Below are positions 4,267 to 8,563 of a stretch of DNA of 8,563 bases, piece by piece (within the stretch, counting starts at the first letter, position 1; every line of letters begins with the position of its first letter). Below the pieces are notes generated by a model that worked only from the letters and a program-made list of their open reading frames with translations, was not told where the DNA came from and did not search any database. Source of the DNA: Alphaproteobacteria bacterium. Its GTDB lineage: Bacteria; Pseudomonadota; Alphaproteobacteria; Thalassobaculales; Thalassobaculaceae. Made by a program: the position numbers and the translations under genes. The stretch covers positions 1 to 8,563 of the forward strand of contig JAPKDN010000104.1 of NCBI GenBank assembly GCA_028822575.1, read 5' to 3'.

Positions 4267-7202
4267 GGCTTGCCTCCAAGCCAGCGTGGCAGTTTCGCGC
4301 GCACGCCTAGGGCGGTCTCGGCCTTGGTGGCGCCTGCGAGACGCTTGAAGATCTGACCGATCACGCCCCGGGCCGCCCCATCCAAAAGCCGTCCACCGAC
4401 CGCCGCGACCTTACCGCTGATCAGAATGGCATAGACATAATCGACCCGGGTCCCTTCACCGATGGCGGTCAGACGAATCTCACCACTCCCGCTGGCGTTT
4501 CCTAGCAGTCCCGAAGCTGAACCCTTCAAACTCAGCGCCCGCGACGGTTCAAGATCCCTCAAGGAGACGTCTGCCATGAACCGTCCCTTCACCGGTCCGG
4601 CGCCCAAGGTCGCCTCGGCACGATAAGCGTTCTCGCCAACCAATTCGAGAGAATGGCAGCCAGGGATCAGCGCCGCCAGATGGTTGGGATCAAGGATGGT
4701 AGCCCAAACCTCCTCCGGCGCCGCCGGAACCATGGCGGAGCCGTCGCCAACCAGGGCGTGGCCGTCACCCGCCGGGATCTCGATCGCCGGGCGTGGAGGC
4801 GACGGGTCGGCGGGCTCCTCGACGCCCAGCAATTCTAAGATCCGGGGTCGGGTCAGCGGCAGGGTTTCCACCGGTTTACCGATCGCGTCGGCGACCGCGT
4901 TGGCGATACAGACCGGCGTCGACATGCAGTTCCCCTCGCCAAGACCCTTGGCGCCGGTCGGGGTGTGGGGGCTGGGCGACTGGTCGTGCAGGATCACCAG
5001 CTCCGGCATATCGGTGGCGTAGGGCGCGCAATAATCGGCGAAGGTGCCAGACTGGAAGGTGCCATCCGGCGCGTAGGACAACTCCTCAAGCAACGCCGCA
5101 CCCAGGCCATGGGCGAAACCGCCGCGGATCTGACCATCTGCCAGCGCCGGGTTCAACAGGCGCCCGGCGTCATGGGCAGTCACGTATTTGTCGATCCGCA
5201 CCGAACCGTCGCTCGGATCGACCTCGACGCCGCAATAGTCGAAGATAAAGCCATAGGCGCCGGAGGAATTCACCCGGTCCTCGGGATCAGGCTCGCGTAG
5301 CTCCGGGCCGGCCCAGAACGCGGTCTCGCGCAGGCCCACGCCGGCATCCTCGGGGATCGAAAGTGGCGACCAATGGGCCTTGGCGGCGACCCGGGCTAGC
5401 GGGATAGCGTTGTCGGGGTTACTAGCGGATCGAGCGACACCATCGGAGAGTTCGACGTCGGTGACAGGCACGTTAAGGTCTGGCGCGGCAATGACTTTCA
5501 AGCGCTTGGCGATACGGCTCGCGGCCAAGGTCGCAGCCCCAGCCACGGCGCCAGCGAAGCGACTGGAGTAATTGCCTGATGCGATCGACCAAGGGTCTTT
5601 CAGTGTGTCGTGGTCGGTCGCCGCGACCACGACACCCGGATCGATCCCCAACTCGTCCGCCACCACCTGAGCCAAAACGGTACGATGGCCCTGGCCTTGT
5701 GGGACCGAGGAGACATTCACCGTAACCGCCCCAGAAGGGTCGAAGCTGACGGTCGCCGTTGCCAAAGCGCCATTCTTGGCGCCGGCCCGCTCGCGCTGCT
5801 GGGGGGTCAGTAGCGTGGTGATATAACCCATATTGGAGATCGACGGTTCGACAACGGCGGCGCAACCAATACCGTAGAGACGCCCTTCCGCTCGAGCCTC
5901 GTCGCGCCAGCGCCTGAGTTCTTCAAGACCGCCCTCGCACTCCGCCTTGGCCATGGTCGCGTGATAGTCACCGCTATCCAGAATTGCGCCGGGCGTGGTG
6001 GCGAACGGCATAGCCGCGGCGGGCACCAGATTGCGGCGGCGTAACTCCATCGGATCAAGTCCGAGCTTGGCCGCCGCCAAATCGACCAATCGCTCCAGCG
6101 CAAAATATACCTGCGGGCCACCAAAGCCACGCATCAGACCGGTCGGCATCTTGTTGGTTACGACCACACGGTTGCGGATCGCCAGGTTTTCGATCCCATA
6201 GGCGCCGGTCATGTTGCCATGCATTCGGTAAATCGTCGCTGGCTCTGGCGCTCTGAGATAAGCTCCGCAATCCTCAAGCTGGTCATAGTCCAGCGCGGTG
6301 ATCCCGCCGGCCTCGTCCAACGCCGCGCGGATCGTCGTGACCCGGTTCGTGGCGGAGGTCGCGGCGGCCAGATGTTCCAGGCGATCCTCAACCCATTTCA
6401 CCGGGCGGCCAGCCCGTTTAGCGGCGATGCCAAGCGCAACGATATAGGGAAACACCGCCTGCTTGACCCCAAAGGAGCCTCCAGAATCCGGCGGTGTCTT
6501 TAATCTGAGTCGATTTCCCGCGACCTTAAGCGCCCGCGACATCACCGTGTGCAGCGTGTAGGGACCCTGAAAATTCGCGGTGACCTCATAGGCCCCCTCG
6601 CCGGCGCGATGCTCCGCCAAAACCACGAAGGTCTCGAGCGGGGTGCAGGCGTTGCGCGGGTACCGGACTGTCGTCTCGACCACGTGCGCGGCGCCGGCAA
6701 AGCCGTTCTCGGGATCGCCATAGCTGAAGTAACGCTCGTGCAGGACATTCCTGCCCGCGCCGTCGTGTAGAACAGGCGCGCCCTCGCGCGCGGCCTCCTC
6801 GGCATCCACGACGACAGGCAACACGGCATAGCGGACATTGATCAAATCGAGAGCGTCTTCCGCCTTGTAGCGGTCGGCGGCAACAACGATCGCGACCGGC
6901 TCTCCGACATAACGGACCCGGTCGACCGCGAGCGCGAATTGAGGAGCATCAACCTTGACTCCGGACAGAAACGGCTTGGTTTCCAAAGCGATATCGGCGC
7001 CGGTTATGACGGCTGTTACGCCCGGCATAGCGAGCGCTTGACCAGTATCGATTGCCTCTATCCTTGCATGCGCAACCGGCGCGCGCAGGAAAGCCGCGTG
7101 CAGACAGCCCGGGGGCTCCGCCAGATCATCGGCGAACCGGCCGTCACCGCGCAGCAGAGACAGGTCCTCCACGCGCTCAAGAGATTGACCAACAACACCC
7201 AT
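4263..7202 (-). CDS. Molybdenum hydroxylase large subunit fused to a C-terminal CoxG/SRPBCC domain
   Basis: A 979-residue fusion. Residues 1 to about 795 form a xanthine-oxidoreductase family catalytic subunit. It starts MGVVGQSLERVEDLSLLRGDG and has the a/b hammerhead domain at roughly 18-130. Molybdopterin-binding landmarks follow: GGSFGVK (241-247), active-site loop MRGFGGPQ (357-364), PQGQGHRT (501-508) and GAKGLGEGN (750-758), with Glu756 the expected catalytic base. After a proline-rich linker (about 795-812), residues 815-965 match CoxG: VPAAPEEVW, LIPGCHSLE, GAGPVKGRF, and GKVAAVGGRLLDGAARG near the end. The loop is RGFGGPQ, as in xanthine dehydrogenase, not AYxCSFR of form I CO dehydrogenase, so CO is an unlikely substrate. 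The enzyme should hydroxylate an organic compound, possibly a CoA ester made by the ligase at the operon's end. The ATG at 7202 is fixed by an in-frame stop 18 bases upstream and by the family start. The Shine-Dalgarno is weak. It overlaps the next gene by 4 bp. Confidence 0.95.
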   Translation of the reverse strand: MGVVGQSLERVEDLSLLRGDGRFADDLAEPPGCLHAAFLRAPVAHARIEAIDTGQALAMPGVTAVITGADIALETKPFLSGVKVDAPQFALAVDRVRYVGEPVAIVVAADRYKAEDALDLINVRYAVLPVVVDAEEAAREGAPVLHDGAGRNVLHERYFSYGDPENGFAGAAHVVETTVRYPRNACTPLETFVVLAEHRAGEGAYEVTANFQGPYTLHTVMSRALKVAGNRLRLKTPPDSGGSFGVKQAVFPYIVALGIAAKRAGRPVKWVEDRLEHLAAATSATNRVTTIRAALDEAGGITALDYDQLEDCGAYLRAPEPATIYRMHGNMTGAYGIENLAIRNRVVVTNKMPTGLMRGFGGPQVYFALERLVDLAAAKLGLDPMELRRRNLVPAAAMPFATTPGAILDSGDYHATMAKAECEGGLEELRRWRDEARAEGRLYGIGCAAVVEPSISNMGYITTLLTPQQRERAGAKNGALATATVSFDPSGAVTVNVSSVPQGQGHRTVLAQVVADELGIDPGVVVAATDHDTLKDPWSIASGNYSSRFAGAVAGAATLAASRIAKRLKVIAAPDLNVPVTDVELSDGVARSASNPDNAIPLARVAAKAHWSPLSIPEDAGVGLRETAFWAGPELREPDPEDRVNSSGAYGFIFDYCGVEVDPSDGSVRIDKYVTAHDAGRLLNPALADGQIRGGFAHGLGAALLEELSYAPDGTFQSGTFADYCAPYATDMPELVILHDQSPSPHTPTGAKGLGEGNCMSTPVCIANAVADAIGKPVETLPLTRPRILELLGVEEPADPSPPRPAIEIPAGDGHALVGDGSAMVPAAPEEVWATILDPNHLAALIPGCHSLELVGENAYRAEATLGAGPVKGRFMADVSLRDLEPSRALSLKGSASGLLGNASGSGEIRLTAIGEGTRVDYVYAILISGKVAAVGGRLLDGAARGVIGQIFKRLAGATKAETALGVRAKLPRWLGGKP
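5605..5635. repeat. Perfect 12-bp inverted repeat inside the large-subunit gene
   Basis: GTGTCGTGGTCG (5605-5616) and CGACCACGACAC (5624-5635) are exact reverse complements separated by 7 bases. The hairpin would form in the mRNA of the large subunit within the codons for VVVAATDHDT. The protein reading (Val-Val-Val and Asp-His-Asp) partly explains the symmetry. No T-run follows, so it is not an obvious terminator. No function is claimed. Confidence 0.4.
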
Positions 7203-7288
7203 AGCGTATTGCTGACAAGTTCACCCGGCGGGCGCAAGCCCCGTGCGAGGATGTTAGTGGATTATCGGAAGTTGGATATCGCACAAGC
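7203..7288 (-). other. 86-bp spacer between the hydroxyacid dehydrogenase and hydroxylase genes
   Basis: This is the only sizeable gap within the apparent operon. On the reverse strand it contains a small stem GGGC-TTGC-GCCC without a T-run. No convincing promoter boxes or strong ribosome site are visible before the ATG at 7202. It could hold an internal promoter, or be plain intercistronic sequence. Confidence 0.3.
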
Positions 7289-8266
7289 TCAAAACCACGC
7301 GGTCTTGTCGACGATGTTTCTGAGCGTCTCTCCCTTGGCGAAGCGACGGCAGTTGTCGAGCAGGATATCCAGGCGGCGGTCGTCGAGATAGGGCCCGAAC
7401 CCAGCCGTGTGGGGTGTGAGGAGCAGATTTGGGGCCGACCAAAGCGCGTGATCTTCCGGCACCGGCTCGATCTCGAAAACATCAAGGCCAGCACCCGCGA
7501 TCTCACCCACTTCCAGGGCCGCGACAAGGTCGTCCAAGCGCACCGTCATGCCACGGCCGATATTTATCAGGAACCCAGATTGCTTCATCTGACAGAGGCG
7601 CTCACGATTCATCAAACCTTCGGTCGCCGGGGTGTGCGGTATTGTCATGATGACAAAATCGGCGCGCGGAAGCAGCTCATCCAGGCGTTCGGGAAGATAC
7701 ATTTCGTCAACCCCTTCGACCGGCTCCGTCCGGCGACCATCAGTGCCGATCACTTGCATGCCAAAAGCCTTGCAAAGGCGCGCCGCCTCGGCGCCGATAC
7801 CGCCAACCCCCATGATGAGAGCCGTCGCCTCAGGCAGGTGAATAACGCCGGTATTCTGAGGTCGTGGCTTATATTCCCGTCGCGACTGTTGCGGCAAATA
7901 GTAGTGTAGCCCCCGCGCAAAGGCGAGCACGAAGGCCATGATGTGGGCACCGATATGATCGTTAAAAATCTCGCGTTGATTAGTCACTACGACCGGGTGT
8001 TCTATCAATTCTTTATAGTAAAACCCCGCAGGCGGCGCGATTTGTGGCGCCTGAAGCCAGCGCAGGCGCGTCGCCTTGGCCAGCACCTCCGGGGGAATCG
8101 CGCCGAAGGCCGCGTCCGCGTCTACGATGTCGCGCATCACCTCTTCGATGGTTTCCGGCTGAAGCACGCGCACGCCGACATCCGCCCGGGCGACAGTCTC
8201 CGCCCAGCCACGCCGTATATCCGACTGAGGAGGCATCATGACCAAGGTAAAAGCTCTATTTTCCAT
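7289..8266 (-). CDS. D-2-hydroxyacid dehydrogenase, NAD(P)-dependent
   Basis: A 325-residue member of the D-isomer-specific 2-hydroxyacid dehydrogenase family, which reversibly reduces a 2-oxoacid to a D-2-hydroxyacid in the cytoplasm. The nucleotide-binding motif GVGGIG is at 153-158, followed by GTDGRR (Asp176, then Arg178-Arg179). The Asp suggests NADH while the two arginines could favour NADPH. The catalytic set is complete: Arg238 in NIGRG, Glu267 in DVFEIEP, and His286 in TPHTAG. Two-domain length is normal. The chosen start is the ATG at 8266, with GAGG about 8 bases upstream. An in-frame GTG at 8302 would add 12 residues but has no better ribosome site. It is first in the operon, read in the same direction as the hydroxylase genes after an 86-bp gap. 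Its role in the pathway is unknown; reduction of a 2-oxoacid product is one possibility. It could also be an independently transcribed neighbour. Confidence 0.93.
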   Translation of the reverse strand: MENRAFTLVMMPPQSDIRRGWAETVARADVGVRVLQPETIEEVMRDIVDADAAFGAIPPEVLAKATRLRWLQAPQIAPPAGFYYKELIEHPVVVTNQREIFNDHIGAHIMAFVLAFARGLHYYLPQQSRREYKPRPQNTGVIHLPEATALIMGVGGIGAEAARLCKAFGMQVIGTDGRRTEPVEGVDEMYLPERLDELLPRADFVIMTIPHTPATEGLMNRERLCQMKQSGFLINIGRGMTVRLDDLVAALEVGEIAGAGLDVFEIEPVPEDHALWSAPNLLLTPHTAGFGPYLDDRRLDILLDNCRRFAKGETLRNIVDKTAWF

Positions 8267-8563
8267 CGTAGGAACCTCGACATAACAAAGAAGTGCAGTC
8301 ACCGCCGCTTAAGTTACATCGAAACCGCGTGTGATCTCGAAGAACTCTTCATCATCACGATCCGATATCCGATGCTTGCATCCGTCGATGCCTCATCGAA
8401 ATTTAGATTGTCCAAGATGCTTGTGCCCGGGCGCCGCGTGGAACGCTGTCCAGTCCCGACCATCTCCATCATCCGTCTGAGCCATCTCGTCGCGCCGGAG
8501 ATAGCCGGATCTATTACTCAGAACTCTTTCTAAGTCTCAATATTTCAAAAGAACCATCCGCCC
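8267..8563 (-). promoter_or_regulatory. Upstream region of the operon; no certain gene
   Basis: These 297 bases precede the first operon gene and should carry its promoter. Parts are A/T-richer than the genes. On the reverse strand the best sigma-70-like pair is TTGAGA-N18-TAATAG near the far end, a poor match. An inverted repeat GATGC-TT-GCATC lies at 8371-8382, about 105 bases before the ATG, and shares its sequence with a second GATGC/GCATC pair immediately beside it. These may be an operator, but the regulator is not in view. A 30-codon open frame on the reverse strand (8485-8393), plus an in-frame continuation after its stop, may be a gene relic. Nothing here is firmly assigned. Confidence 0.35.
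8371..8382. repeat. Short inverted repeat GATGC-TT-GCATC upstream of the operon
   Basis: Five-base arms, exactly complementary, flank a two-base centre. A further GATGC at 8387-8391 overlaps the pattern as a second hairpin (GCATC at 8378-8382 with GATGC). It sits where an upstream regulator of the hydroxyacid dehydrogenase/hydroxylase operon could bind. Short arms make chance occurrence quite possible. Confidence 0.25.

Noticed and set aside
4263..7202. Form I aerobic CO dehydrogenase (coxMSL)
   Set aside because: The AYxCSFR active-site loop is absent (RGFGGPQ instead), the gene order is L-M-S rather than M-S-L, and a CoA ligase is attached.
7943..8533. Plus-strand open frame of 196 codons running past the operon start
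   Set aside because: The first half is antisense to the hydroxyacid dehydrogenase gene. The tail shows no known family, and no ribosome site precedes its ATG.
1..8563. CRISPR array, tRNA/rRNA genes, insertion sequences or phage genes
   Set aside because: No regularly spaced direct repeats, cloverleaf-like stretch, transposase or phage protein was seen in reading both strands.

Overview
The window is GC-rich (about 60 % by eye) bacterial chromosomal DNA. It most likely comes from an alphaproteobacterium: codon use is strongly G/C at third positions, and a decayed class III cyclase near the left end has the 'RRLAAI…VAGYSR' start common in that class. The taxonomic call is an inference from style, not from a marker gene.

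Left part (1-1400). A minus-strand gene is cut by the window edge, with only its first 16 codons present (1-48). Next comes a 375-base stretch without an intact gene. It contains the frameshifted, truncated remains of a class III adenylate/guanylate cyclase (113-326, minus). Just upstream of that remnant's start lies a perfect 18-bp palindrome (375-392) that looks like an operator. A small zinc-binding GFA/CENP-V family protein (424-837, minus) and yajQ (911-1399, plus) follow, transcribed divergently from a 73-bp gap.

Central and right part (1439-8266, all minus strand). This is one apparent operon, read from right to left: a D-2-hydroxyacid dehydrogenase (325 aa); after an 86-bp gap, a molybdenum hydroxylase large subunit with a CoxG/SRPBCC domain fused to its C-terminus (979 aa); the FAD-binding medium subunit (276 aa); the two-[2Fe-2S] small subunit (167 aa); and an AMP-forming acyl-CoA synthetase (506 aa). 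The last four genes overlap by 4, 20 and 8 bp, a sign of translational coupling. The large-subunit active-site loop is of xanthine-oxidoreductase type (RGFGGPQ), not the AYxCSFR loop of true aerobic CO dehydrogenase, so the enzyme probably hydroxylates an organic substrate.

How the genes may work together. A CoA ligase ending a hydroxylase L-M-S operon suggests that a carboxylic acid is activated to its CoA thioester and then hydroxylated with water-derived oxygen. Electrons would pass from the Mo cofactor through two [2Fe-2S] centres to FAD. The order large-medium-small-ligase matches the furoyl-CoA dehydrogenase/furoyl-CoA synthetase genes (hmfABCD) of furoate degradation. That is a testable hypothesis, not an assignment. 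The fused CoxG domain may supply membrane or quinone contact in cis. No molybdenum-cofactor insertion genes (XdhC/CoxF, CoxD/CoxE types) lie in the window.

The last ~300 bases (8267-8563) are the upstream region of the operon. No convincing gene is visible there, only short inverted repeats and a possible decayed reading frame.
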